From Ch67 sp041395845 (GTDB lineage Bacteria; Pseudomonadota; Gammaproteobacteria; Pseudomonadales; Ketobacteraceae): a stretch of DNA of 64,000 nt. The translations under genes and the position numbers were made by a program. The stretch covers positions 1 to 64,000 of the forward strand of contig JAWKZS010000025.1 in the NCBI GenBank assembly GCA_041395845.1. The letters are read 5' to 3'. The notes beneath the pieces are model-generated. The model did no database searches and was not told the origin of the DNA. It worked only from the letters and a program-made list of their open reading frames with translations. Each line of letters starts with the position of its first letter. Within the stretch, counting starts at the first letter, position 1. Shown in pieces: positions 44,115 to 52,804 of the stretch.

Positions 44115-44357
44115 TTATTGCGCCGCAAAAAACGCAGCGTGAATGGTATTCAGTGAATAGAAATTTTCCGGTTGCACCTGATCGATATCCACCGGACGCC
44201 CCTGCAGGTGTTCGAGGAACAGAATCAGATCCATGATCTGGATCGAGGTCAGGATTTTCTGTTCCAGCAGCGCGGTGTCATCACCCAGACTGTCAGCGGC
44301 TACCTGGGGATTCTTCACAAGAATCCATTCGCGGATTTTGGTCTTGAAGTCGCTCAT
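44115..44357 (-). CDS. Acyl carrier protein (second of two)
   Basis: An 80-residue carrier protein. Ser38 in ILTSIQIMDLILFLE is the probable phosphopantetheine site, in a TSI variant of DSL. The following amphipathic helix II fits the fold. The ATG overlaps the stop of the AurF-type gene (ATGA). It differs strongly in sequence from the other carrier in the operon, so the two probably carry different groups. Confidence 0.8.
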   Translation of the reverse strand: MSDFKTKIREWILVKNPQVAADSLGDDTALLEQKILTSIQIMDLILFLEHLQGRPVDIDQVQPENFYSLNTIHAAFFAAQ

Positions 44358-45217
44358 AGTGCTGGGGCCTCGGTCATCATGCCGTTTTCAAGGAAATACT
44401 GGATGCAGCTGGCAGACACTGCTTCGCGGTGCGTCCGGCAAACCGGTGACGTCCACGCCTTCTGGTACAGGTCATAGCTGTTGTCGATCCCGGCATCCGC
44501 ATACACCGCCGGGTTGTAGTATTCCCGCCAGGTGGACACCATGTAGTTGGCCAGATAAGACTGCACCCCGGCCACGGTTTCCGGCTTCCAGGTCGGTGAC
44601 CATTGGTCGAACAGTTTTTTGGTCAGCTCACGGCCGAACGCCAGATGGCGGGATTCATCATTGTGGTGATACTGGTTGATCTGCTGTGCCAACGGGTGCA
44701 AACGCTCGTCGCGCCCCATGCGAAGATTGTAGTGATCCACCAGCTCTTCAAATATCACCACCTTGGCAAAGAACAGGAAATCCGCTTCGCCCTTTTCATA
44801 CTTGCGCGGAAAACTCATTTTCTTGTCGGCGTACACCTTCTTGCCATAGCGATGACAGAAGGTGCCGAACACGGTCATATGCTTGTTTTCTTCATCGAGA
44901 AAGTGGTGCAGGTATTCCGACAGCTCCGGATTCCAGTCCATGTAATAGAGATGATCGGCCAGGCCGCCAATCAGGGCTTTTTCACCATGGATGTTCAGGC
45001 CGAAGAAATTCACGGTTTCCCAGAACGCCAAACGCTTCTGCTGGGCTTCATCGAGCGCGGCAAATTCTTCCAGGCCATAAATGGAAATGAGTTCCGGCGA
45101 AAAATACCATTCGTCGAGGCTCAGGGTTTCCGGCCACTGAAACACTTCATAGGGGCTGTTGTAACGCTTGACGGAAGCGTCACTCAGTTTACGGGCGATG
45201 CGGGCGAGTCTTTCCAT
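44354..45217 (-). CDS. AurF-type diiron oxygenase
   Basis: A 287-residue enzyme of the p-aminobenzoate N-oxygenase (AurF) family. Likely ligands are Glu79, Glu110 and His113 (DEENKHM), Glu157 or Glu158 (FEELVDHYN), then His184, Glu188 and His191 (HHNDESRH), the family's HxxxExxH. AurF relatives oxidise amines to nitro or hydroxylamine groups (AurF, CmlI) or hydroxylate carrier-bound substrates. Its start shares one base with the ketosynthase stop (TAATG), and its neighbours are carrier proteins, so the substrate is probably a thioester. Whether it attacks nitrogen or carbon cannot be told. Confidence 0.85.
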   Translation of the reverse strand: MERLARIARKLSDASVKRYNSPYEVFQWPETLSLDEWYFSPELISIYGLEEFAALDEAQQKRLAFWETVNFFGLNIHGEKALIGGLADHLYYMDWNPELSEYLHHFLDEENKHMTVFGTFCHRYGKKVYADKKMSFPRKYEKGEADFLFFAKVVIFEELVDHYNLRMGRDERLHPLAQQINQYHHNDESRHLAFGRELTKKLFDQWSPTWKPETVAGVQSYLANYMVSTWREYYNPAVYADAGIDNSYDLYQKAWTSPVCRTHREAVSASCIQYFLENGMMTEAPAL

Positions 45218-46191
45218 TAGTCAGCGACCTTTTCCAGAAGAATGCACGACCAGTTCAATCCGAAACCGGCCATGGGTAAAAGAATCTTGTCACCGGGCTG
45301 AATCCTGCTATCGGCCTGCACCGTTTTCAGATTGATGATGTTGTCACCGGAAATGCAGTGACCCGCGGTGCCGATGGTCGGCATCAGGATGCGCTCGAAA
45401 TCAAATCGCAACACACTGGCCAGAATGCGCCAGGCTTTCTGGTTGGTGTTCTGGGGCACGATCCACTGCACATCAGCGGGCGTAATGCCGGCCTTGCGGC
45501 ACAGCTCCGTGATCATGCGGTGGCTGTAACTGAAGTAGAAACCCGCGGTTTCTTCATCATTGGCGGTCGCCATGGCACCATTGGTGATGTGGTGGGCGCC
45601 CAGATAGCGATAGCCCCGCGGTGTACGACTGACCATACAGGCCGCGCCACCATCGGAAATCAGGTTATAGGCCTGCTCATAGACGGCGCCGGGCGGAAAG
45701 CGATCGGCCGTGATGCAAAGGATCTGCTGCAGGTCCGGTTCCGCTTTCAGCATGGCATTGGCCACCCGGATGGAGCCGAGCATGCCGGTACAGGCCTGCT
45801 GGTTGATGCCCATGACAAAGGACTTGTCCATGCCGAAGTCCGACTGCAACCGGCTGGCGGGAAAATCCATCAGGTGTTTGACGTCGCGACTGCTATCGAA
45901 CTGCGCCACATCGCCATTGTTGCCATTGAGCGGCAGACAGGTGACATACAGGATGGCGTCTGTTTCGGGCAACAGATCGCGGGTCTGGGGATAGCTGGAC
46001 AGCATGTCATCCAGGGCGCCCCGGGCCAGGTCATAAGCGCTTTCGTCTTCACAGAAGTGGTGAGCTGCAAAGCCGGCGTCGGCCAGGGCACTGGCGGCGG
46101 AAAACAGCGCACCATCCTGTTCGGCCTGCACCAGACTGCGCTGGCGTGCGCCCAACCGGTACGCGGGAAAATCCAGGTAAATGTCGCTCAT
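45217..46191 (-). CDS. KASIII-like (FabH-fold) enzyme with altered catalytic positions
   Basis: A 324-residue thiolase-fold enzyme related to 3-oxoacyl-ACP synthase III. The nucleophile Cys134 in QQACTGMLGSI is in place and the C-terminal PMAGFGLNWSC is typical. Two other catalytic positions differ. The His of the usual HQAN is Gln247 (PQNTN), and the Asn of the usual GN is His278 (GHCISGDN). It may still condense, but similar changes are known in relatives that act as acyltransferases instead. First gene of the ten-gene operon; it probably hands an acyl group to the first carrier protein. Confidence 0.82.
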   Translation of the reverse strand: MSDIYLDFPAYRLGARQRSLVQAEQDGALFSAASALADAGFAAHHFCEDESAYDLARGALDDMLSSYPQTRDLLPETDAILYVTCLPLNGNNGDVAQFDSSRDVKHLMDFPASRLQSDFGMDKSFVMGINQQACTGMLGSIRVANAMLKAEPDLQQILCITADRFPPGAVYEQAYNLISDGGAACMVSRTPRGYRYLGAHHITNGAMATANDEETAGFYFSYSHRMITELCRKAGITPADVQWIVPQNTNQKAWRILASVLRFDFERILMPTIGTAGHCISGDNIINLKTVQADSRIQPGDKILLPMAGFGLNWSCILLEKVAD

Positions 46192-46260
46192 TGACTCTAT
46201 CCCACATCCTTCTTCGGTAGCGTTTACGCGCCAAAAAGGAAAACAAAAGAAAATTTCGGT

Positions 46261-46270
46261 TAAAGTTTAG
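46261..46270 (-). promoter_or_regulatory. CTAAACTTTA motif in the ketosynthase leader
   Basis: Second copy of the 10-mer also found before the adenylation gene (37920-37929). Here it is on the minus strand, about 70 bases upstream of the ketosynthase start. Confidence 0.3.
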
Positions 46271-46323
46271 ACGAAGCCCGCATAATTGGCTATTTTTTAA
46301 CCATCAGTGATTTTGCTGATATG

Positions 46324-46351
46324 CTTATAAAAGCCTGCTGCTATGGGTCGA
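46324..46351 (-). promoter_or_regulatory. Candidate promoter of the ten-gene operon
   Basis: On the minus strand TCGACC (46351-46346) and TATAAG (46329-46324) are spaced by 16 bases, with four and five matches to the sigma70 boxes. It would give a leader of about 125 bases. Confidence 0.35.
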
Positions 46352-46564
46352 CACTCTATATCATGCCGGTTTCGAGTCAATGAAAGTTAATAAAACGCTA
46401 CATTTTGGCGGGCAAAACCAACAATTTGGCGACCTTCCGGTCAGCCTGGGAAATTACATTCCCTAACAAATCGCTAATGATTTGGTAAGGAGAAGAACGG
46501 CTGCTGTGCTCTATTCTTATAAAGGACAGGCATAAACAACCCACTTTGATATCCCGGAAAGGTC

Positions 46565-48292
46565 ATGTTTAAGAGTTCGAACCGCGTCGAAAGTGAAAAG
46601 GATATGGCCGCAGCACTGGATTCATGTTCGTTTTCGAACCTTGTAGAAACCGCCGCCAGCCACTACGGACGCCACCCGGCATTCTCCGACCGCAGTGGTG
46701 GCGCATGGCAATCCATTGATTTCCTGGCGGTGCGCCGGCACAGCTTCGCCCTGGCACACTGGCTGATGGAACAGGGACTGAACGGACGTTGCATGATCCT
46801 GTCGGAATCCCGGATCGAATGGCCCCTGACCTTTTTCGGTATTACCTGCGCCGGCGGCGTGGCGGTTCCGGTGGACGCAAAATCCACGGCGGCTGAACTG
46901 GCAACGTTCCTGACCTGCACCAACCCCGGCGTGCTGCTGGTATCACCCCGACTGCGCAAACTGGCCGCCGAGGCCGGCAGCGCGGCAAACTGGTCTGGCA
47001 CCCTGCTGGTGATGGACATTCACAGTACTGAGTCCGACAGCCTGGGCGGTTTGCCAGCCGCACCCGCGCAGGTGCAGTGGCCGGCGCATCATCCACACCA
47101 GACGGCGGTTATTGCCTTTACCTCCGCGACTTCCGGTCAGCCCAAGGCCGTGCAGACCAGCGCCGGCAACCTGTTCCACCAGATGCAGTCACTGAAAAAC
47201 CTGTTCAACAGCAAACCTGGCGATGCTTTCCTGTCCCTGCTGCCACTCAATCATCTGCTGGAATTGTCCTGTGGTTTTCTCACCGTATTCTGCTGCGGCG
47301 CCCATGTGAATTTTCTGAATTCCATTCTGCCCCACGAAATCAAGGACGCACTCAAGCAGCGTGATATTACCCACATGATTGTGGTACCGCTGCTGATGGA
47401 AATGATCCGCAAGGGCATCGAGCGCAATTTCCAGAACCGGCTCGGCGCACAAGGCAAAACCCTGCTGCAGGCGCTGCAAACCGCATCGAGCCTGTCTCCC
47501 AGCCATCAGGTTCGCCGTTTTCTGAACCGTTTCATTCTGAATGAACTGGGGCCGCGTCTGAATACCGTGATTGTCGGCGGCGCGACACTGGATGCCTCCA
47601 CCGTGAATTTCTTCAGCAACATCGGCATCAACGCCTGCCAGGGTTACGGCCTGACCGAAACCAGCCCGGTGGCTACCGTCAATCCGCCCTATCGCATTCG
47701 CAAAGGTTCGGTCGGCAAGCCACTGCCTGGCTGCAAGGTTCGCATCGATCGCCAGCCCGGCGAACGCATCGGCGAGATTCTGGTGAAAGGCCCCTGCATC
47801 ATGAACGGTTATCTGGATGATCCGGACCTGACCCGCGCAGTGATGGACGAGCGCGGCTGGTTCCGCACTGGCGACCTGGGTTATCTGGACAGCCAGGGTT
47901 ATCTGTTCATTACCGGCCGCAAGAAAAATCTGATCGTGCTGGAAGGTGGCAAAAAGGTGTATCCGGAAGAAGTGGAAAAGGCGCTGTCGGCCAGCCTGCT
48001 GTTTCAGGAACTCTGTGTCACCGCCATCAAGGTGGACCATCCGTCATTCGCCGGGCGCAAGACCGAACAGGTATGCGCCGTCATCGTGCCGCAACCCACA
48101 TTGCTGGCAGAGCATGACAGTGCAGCGCTGCAGGCGCTGTGTGAAGCCGAAGTACAGCGTCTGACCGCCGATCTGTCGGCCTACAAGCGGCCTACCCGCA
48201 TCATCGTCCAGTCTGCAGAACTGCCCAAGACGCGCACCGGCAAGGTGAAAGCGCCCCTGGTGCAGCAACAGCTGGCTAACCATTTTTCCTGA
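46565..48292 (+). CDS. AMP-forming fatty acyl-CoA/ACP ligase
   Basis: A 575-residue acyl-activating enzyme. Motifs are TSATSGQPKA (a variant of the phosphate-binding loop), GYGLTETSPV, WFRTGDLGYLD, TGRKKNLIVLEGGKKVYPEE and the catalytic Lys in KTRTGKVK. The pattern is that of long-chain acyl-CoA synthetases rather than amino-acid A domains. AAAGG precedes the ATG. It is divergent from the ketosynthase operon and followed after 28 bases by the exporter gene. It would supply the activated fatty acid, to CoA or directly to a carrier protein. Confidence 0.88.
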   Translation: MFKSSNRVESEKDMAAALDSCSFSNLVETAASHYGRHPAFSDRSGGAWQSIDFLAVRRHSFALAHWLMEQGLNGRCMILSESRIEWPLTFFGITCAGGVAVPVDAKSTAAELATFLTCTNPGVLLVSPRLRKLAAEAGSAANWSGTLLVMDIHSTESDSLGGLPAAPAQVQWPAHHPHQTAVIAFTSATSGQPKAVQTSAGNLFHQMQSLKNLFNSKPGDAFLSLLPLNHLLELSCGFLTVFCCGAHVNFLNSILPHEIKDALKQRDITHMIVVPLLMEMIRKGIERNFQNRLGAQGKTLLQALQTASSLSPSHQVRRFLNRFILNELGPRLNTVIVGGATLDASTVNFFSNIGINACQGYGLTETSPVATVNPPYRIRKGSVGKPLPGCKVRIDRQPGERIGEILVKGPCIMNGYLDDPDLTRAVMDERGWFRTGDLGYLDSQGYLFITGRKKNLIVLEGGKKVYPEEVEKALSASLLFQELCVTAIKVDHPSFAGRKTEQVCAVIVPQPTLLAEHDSAALQALCEAEVQRLTADLSAYKRPTRIIVQSAELPKTRTGKVKAPLVQQQLANHFS

Positions 48293-48320
48293 ATCACGCG
48301 CAGCAACGAAGGAGTTATCC

Positions 48321-51300
48321 GTGGATTTCGCAGCAGTCATACTGTTGGTTTTTAATTTTCTCTACATCGGGGCGACGCCGGCCTTCTTTTTCCGCAAGGA
48401 CGGCAATTTCAACCTGATGTGGTTCATCACCGGACTGCCGCTGTTCCTCTGGCCGGTTGCCGTGTTCGGGTTGTACTGGGGCTATCTGAATCCTGCACTG
48501 GATCTGAACCAGGATGCCTATCAGGTGATGGCCACCATTGGTGTGGTTCTCAACTGCGCGTCCGTTGCGCTGATCTCGCTCACCCTGGGCACTCACCGGA
48601 TTCCGCTGGCGCTGTGGCACCAGGATAACGACGCGCCCCGCACCATCGTCACTTGGGGCGCCTACCGCTTTATCCGTCACCCGTTCTATACATCGTTCAT
48701 CCTGGCCCACCTCGGCTGTCTGCTGATTGCACCGCACTGGTTTCAGGCCCTGCTGCTGGCGTATCAGATCCTCATTCTGAACTCCACCGCCGCACGGGAA
48801 GAAAAACGTTTGTGCGCCAGTGCCTTCGGCGCGGAATACCAGGCATTCATGCAGCACACCGGACGCTTCTTTCCCAAATTGCAGGGCGAGCGCTTCTTTG
48901 AACGCTACCTGATCTGGGTTACCGAACATCGGCATCTCGTGCTCGGCCTGCTGGTGGGTTTTACCATTTTCTTCTCGCTGTTCCTGGTACGCATGGGCAT
49001 CAACGCCACTCCGTATTTCATTTCACCGGATCACCCGGTGCGCGTGATGGAAAGTGAAATCAAGAGCCTGTTCACCAACACCGAAGAACAGGCCTTTGTT
49101 GCGTTGATCGACGAAAAGAACGGTATTTTCACCCAGGCCAATCTGGCGCTGGTGGAAACCCTGACCGGCCAGCTGGAAAACATTGCTTTTGCGTCTGCCC
49201 GCGATATCGACACCCTGCGCGGCATTGCCGGCAAGGACGACCACGCCAACGGCATTGTGGATCGCATCGCCCAGAACGGTATCGGCCCGGATGATTACGA
49301 TGCCATTCGTCAGTTGATTACCTATGGCACTGAGTCAAAAAATTTCTCGCCGCGCCAGCTCGACAAGCTCAACGATGTGCTGGTGAAAGTGCGTCCCGTC
49401 AAGCGCGTGCGCAGTCTGTTTACCGTGGAAGATATCAAGGTGGATGGCGATACCCTGGAAGTGGCGCCGCTGCTGGATGCCGTGCCTGCCGATGAACAGG
49501 GCCTGGCAGCCCTGAAAGCCGATGTGCTCGCCAATCCGCTGCTGGTCGGCGCCGTGGTGTCGGCCGATGGCGTCGCTACCAATCTGCAGGTCGAACTGAA
49601 TATTGCCGAAGACGATGCCCCCAACATGCAGGCCATGTACGGCGCCATCGAACATCTGCTGGACGGTGTGAGCACTGACGCCAGCCTGCATTTCACCGGC
49701 CCGCCAATGGTGACCGCACAGATTGCCGACACCATTCAGACCGACAACATGAAGTTTTTCCCGCTGGTAACCCTGGTGATCGGCCTCATCCTGTTCTTCA
49801 GTTTCCGCCGCTTCCAGGGCGTTATCCTGCCGATGGTGGTGTCCAGCCTTTCGACCCTGTGGACATTGGGACTGATGGGCATTTTCGGCGTCGACATCAA
49901 CATCGTCACCGCCAGCCTGCCGGTGTTCCTGATGACCATTGCGGTGGCGGATTCCATCCATTACCTGACCCACTACTATCGCGACCTGGAAACCTATGAT
50001 CCGGTGGAAGCGGTGAAGCATTCACTGCGCGCACTGTTCAGCCCGCTGCTGATGACCAGTGTCACCACCTTCTTCGGCTTCCTGGCGCTGTCCAACACCA
50101 GTCTGGTATTCGTGCAGCAATTCGGTCTGTTCGTGGCGGCGGGTGTGATCTTCGCCTTCATCATCACCGTGACCTTGCTGCCTGCGCTGCTGCCGATCAT
50201 GAAGCAGCCCAATGCGGAGACCAATCACGCACGTAATGGCCTGCTGCGCTCCATCGACTCCCTGTTCTCGGCAATCTACCAGACCCTGGGCAAGATCCCT
50301 GCGCTGGTGGTGATTGCGACGCTGGCCACCATCGTCGGCTGCGGTTATCTGATTCGCGATCTGACCGTGGACAATCACAACATTGCCGCGTTCCAGGCTG
50401 ACTCGCGCATTCGCGTCGATGACGAAATTCTTAACCGGCATTTTGGCGGTACTGTGCCAATCAACTTCTGGTTCAGTGCCACGGACGATCGCCGCTTCAC
50501 CCAGCCGGACGTGGTCGACGCCATCGACAAGATCAGCGCGCGCCTGCTGCAGCACGACATCATCGGTTACGTCGGTGCGCCCAGCAATCTGGTCAAGCGC
50601 ATCAACCAGCTGCTGAATGACACCGATTACAGCCTGCCCCAGGACATGAGCGGTGACCTGATCGCGCAATACTATCTGCTGTACGAAAACGGCAGCGGTC
50701 AGGAGATTCGCGACACCCTGGATCAGAACTACATGAATGCACGTCTGGTTGCGCTGTCGCACACGGACCAGTCCTCCAAGGTGCGCGCCGTGGTGCAGGA
50801 CGTAACCGCCTATGCTGCGACGGTGCTGCCTGCGGATGTGAAACTGCAGGTCGCCGGTTTCGGCCAGATCATGGTAGTGAGCACCGACGAAATCGTGAAC
50901 GGCCAGATCACCAGTCTGGTACTGGCTACCGTTCTGATCACGGCGGTGATGATCTTCCTGTTCCGCTCGGTACTGGTGGCACTGCTGGGTATTGTGCCGC
51001 TGGCCCTCACCATCCTGATCAACTTTGCCACCATGGAAGCCACCGGCATGGCAATTGATATCGGCACGGCGTTGATCGCCGGTATCGTGTTCGGCATCGG
51101 TGTGGATTACGCGATCCATTTCCTGGCCGCCCTCAAGCGCGCGACCGCACAGGGTCAGTCACTGGAAGAAGCCTTGCGTGCGACCGTATCCAGCGTGTCG
51201 CGACCAATCGTGGTGAATTCCGTAAGTCTTGCGCTGGGCTTCTGTGTATTGATGGCATCCAGCTACGGCGTCACCGCCCGCCTGGGCCTGCTGATCGGTG

Positions 51301-51383
51301 CCACCATGATCGTGTGTGCACTGCTGACCCTGATCATCCTGCCGGTGCTCGTTAAGAGCACCCAACCGAAAGCCCTGCAGTAA
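48321..51383 (+). CDS. RND/MMPL-family exporter fused to an ICMT-like methyltransferase domain
   Basis: A 1020-residue membrane protein starting at GTG, seven bases after AAGGAG. Residues 1-195 form an isoprenylcysteine/phospholipid methyltransferase-like module: four to five helices with RHPFYTSF (119-126) and EEKRLCASAFGAEY (160-173), the S-adenosylmethionine-binding hallmarks. From about 200 onward it is an RND-superfamily exporter with two halves, each one helix, a large periplasmic loop and five helices. TIAVADSIHYLTHYYRDLE and IVFGIGVDYAIHFLAAL are the RND helix 4 signatures. The MMPL/RND part would export a lipid-like product; the fused module might methylate it. Probable operon with the ligase. 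Confidence 0.85.
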   Translation: MDFAAVILLVFNFLYIGATPAFFFRKDGNFNLMWFITGLPLFLWPVAVFGLYWGYLNPALDLNQDAYQVMATIGVVLNCASVALISLTLGTHRIPLALWHQDNDAPRTIVTWGAYRFIRHPFYTSFILAHLGCLLIAPHWFQALLLAYQILILNSTAAREEKRLCASAFGAEYQAFMQHTGRFFPKLQGERFFERYLIWVTEHRHLVLGLLVGFTIFFSLFLVRMGINATPYFISPDHPVRVMESEIKSLFTNTEEQAFVALIDEKNGIFTQANLALVETLTGQLENIAFASARDIDTLRGIAGKDDHANGIVDRIAQNGIGPDDYDAIRQLITYGTESKNFSPRQLDKLNDVLVKVRPVKRVRSLFTVEDIKVDGDTLEVAPLLDAVPADEQGLAALKADVLANPLLVGAVVSADGVATNLQVELNIAEDDAPNMQAMYGAIEHLLDGVSTDASLHFTGPPMVTAQIADTIQTDNMKFFPLVTLVIGLILFFSFRRFQGVILPMVVSSLSTLWTLGLMGIFGVDINIVTASLPVFLMTIAVADSIHYLTHYYRDLETYDPVEAVKHSLRALFSPLLMTSVTTFFGFLALSNTSLVFVQQFGLFVAAGVIFAFIITVTLLPALLPIMKQPNAETNHARNGLLRSIDSLFSAIYQTLGKIPALVVIATLATIVGCGYLIRDLTVDNHNIAAFQADSRIRVDDEILNRHFGGTVPINFWFSATDDRRFTQPDVVDAIDKISARLLQHDIIGYVGAPSNLVKRINQLLNDTDYSLPQDMSGDLIAQYYLLYENGSGQEIRDTLDQNYMNARLVALSHTDQSSKVRAVVQDVTAYAATVLPADVKLQVAGFGQIMVVSTDEIVNGQITSLVLATVLITAVMIFLFRSVLVALLGIVPLALTILINFATMEATGMAIDIGTALIAGIVFGIGVDYAIHFLAALKRATAQGQSLEEALRATVSSVSRPIVVNSVSLALGFCVLMASSYGVTARLGLLIGATMIVCALLTLIILPVLVKSTQPKALQ

Positions 51384-51396
51384 TCCGCATCCTCTG

Positions 51397-51430
51397 ACCC
51401 GGGAACGCTGCATCTGACCGGTTCCCGGGT
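51397..51430 (+). terminator. Hairpin after the exporter gene
   Basis: ACCCGGGAAC (51397-51406) pairs perfectly with GTTCCCGGGT (51421-51430) around a 14-base loop. It lies 14 bases after the exporter stop. No T-tract follows, so termination efficiency is uncertain. An alternative overlapping small hairpin (GGGTG-TTAT-CACCC) follows. Confidence 0.55.
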
Positions 51431-51499
51431 GTTATCACCCCGTCAGATCAATGCCGGGCCCTGTGTCGCGGGTTATACTCGCGCCAGGGTTTTCACCGG

Positions 51500-52804
51500 A
51501 TGCATGCAATGATTCGAACAGCCAATCCGGCGCCGTCAGATGCGATAGCGCCAACCGCCTGGCTGCACCAGCCACTGCAACACAACAGCCTGCGCTATCT
51601 GGCCTGGTACATGTTCACCCTGCTGGGCGTGATGCTGCTGACCAGTTATGCGTTTGCGTCCCAGCACATCAGCCTGCCGGGCCGGGTTTACTGGCTGCTC
51701 ATGCCTACGCAGGCACTGCTGGCCCTGTCCACCCTGATCGCCCATCACCGCGGCAACCGGGTCAACGTTGCGCTGTACCTGGCGCTGCTGCTGGGCTCCA
51801 TCCTGCTGCTGGGCTGGTACCTGTACGACAGCGGTGGCCACACCAATCCGGTGATTTCCATTCTGCTGGTGCCGCTGGCCATGAGCGCAGCGCTGCTGGG
51901 GTGGCAAGCCACTGGCGTCATCGCAGTCGCTGTGCTGGCCGCCTATTCGATCCTTACCCAGTACTTCATTCCGCTGTCATCCCATCATGATCACGGCGCC
52001 CACTTCATGCAGCTGCATCTGGCCGGCATGTGGCTGACGTTCCTGCTGTCGGTATTGCTGATTCTGGGACTGGTATTGCCGCTGGCGCTGTCGTCCCGTG
52101 CACAGCAACGGCTGATTGCCCAACAGCAGGAAAAAATTCTCCAGGACGAGCGCCTGATCGCCATGGCCACGTTCGCTGCCAGCGCTGCCCACAAGCTGGG
52201 CACCCCCCTGTCGACCCTGGCCGTACTGACCGAAGACCTGCGCGAGGAACTGCAGTCCGATCCCGGCATTGCGGCGGATCTGGCGCTGATGGCACAGCAG
52301 ATCCAGACCTGCAAAAGCACACTCCATGACATGATGCGGCGGGCCGATAATCTGCGTAACAACGTCCGCACTCCCATCACCCTGACCGAGCTGATCCAGC
52401 AGCTGCGCCAGCAATTCAACCTGCTCCATCCGGATCGCAGTCTGCAGATTGCCACTGCTCCAGTGCCCGCAGTGAGCGTGGACGGCGACGAAACCCTGGA
52501 GCTGGCACTGCTGAACCTGCTCGACAATGCCGCGCGCGAAAGCGGGGCGGATCCCCGCTTGGAACTGGCAACCGAGGGCAATCAGATCTGTCTGCGCATC
52601 ATCGATTCCGGCCCCGGTGTACCGGACACCGTGGCTCGGCAGCTGGGCGAACCTTTTGTCACCGGACGCCAGGACGGCCTGGGGCTGGGCCTGTTCCTGT
52701 CCCACACCACCATCAACCGCCTGGGCGGCACCCTGCGCCTGCTGTCAGGCGAACAGGGCACCTTGACCGAAGTGCGCCTGCCACTGACGGGAGCCGCCCC
52801 ATGA
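51500..52804 (+). CDS. RegB/RoxS/PrrB-type redox sensor kinase
   Basis: A 434-residue sensor kinase with six N-terminal membrane helices (about 30-200) and no large periplasmic domain. SGGHTNP (111-117) corresponds to the quinone-binding GGxxNP loop of RegB. The DHp motif SAAHKLGTPLSTL carries phospho-acceptor His231, and the ATPase domain has LLNLLDNAARES and GLGLGLFLS. In RegB relatives the kinase responds to the quinone pool and oxygen. The stop overlaps the regulator start (ATGA). Confidence 0.88.
   Translation: MHAMIRTANPAPSDAIAPTAWLHQPLQHNSLRYLAWYMFTLLGVMLLTSYAFASQHISLPGRVYWLLMPTQALLALSTLIAHHRGNRVNVALYLALLLGSILLLGWYLYDSGGHTNPVISILLVPLAMSAALLGWQATGVIAVAVLAAYSILTQYFIPLSSHHDHGAHFMQLHLAGMWLTFLLSVLLILGLVLPLALSSRAQQRLIAQQQEKILQDERLIAMATFAASAAHKLGTPLSTLAVLTEDLREELQSDPGIAADLALMAQQIQTCKSTLHDMMRRADNLRNNVRTPITLTELIQQLRQQFNLLHPDRSLQIATAPVPAVSVDGDETLELALLNLLDNAARESGADPRLELATEGNQICLRIIDSGPGVPDTVARQLGEPFVTGRQDGLGLGLFLSHTTINRLGGTLRLLSGEQGTLTEVRLPLTGAAP

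Larger units (their letters stand above)
46192..46564. other. 373-base AT-rich divergent promoter region
   Basis: No gene is visible. The region is clearly AT-richer than its surroundings and separates the ketosynthase operon from the ligase/exporter genes. It contains a candidate minus-strand promoter, a TAAAGTTTAG motif and several A/T tracts. Joint control of both arms from here is likely. Confidence 0.7.

Noticed and set aside
36378..51383. Aryl polyene, PUFA synthase or homoserine-lactone type cluster
   Set aside because: There is no KS/chain-length-factor pair, no dehydratase, no multidomain PUFA synthase and no LuxI-type enzyme.
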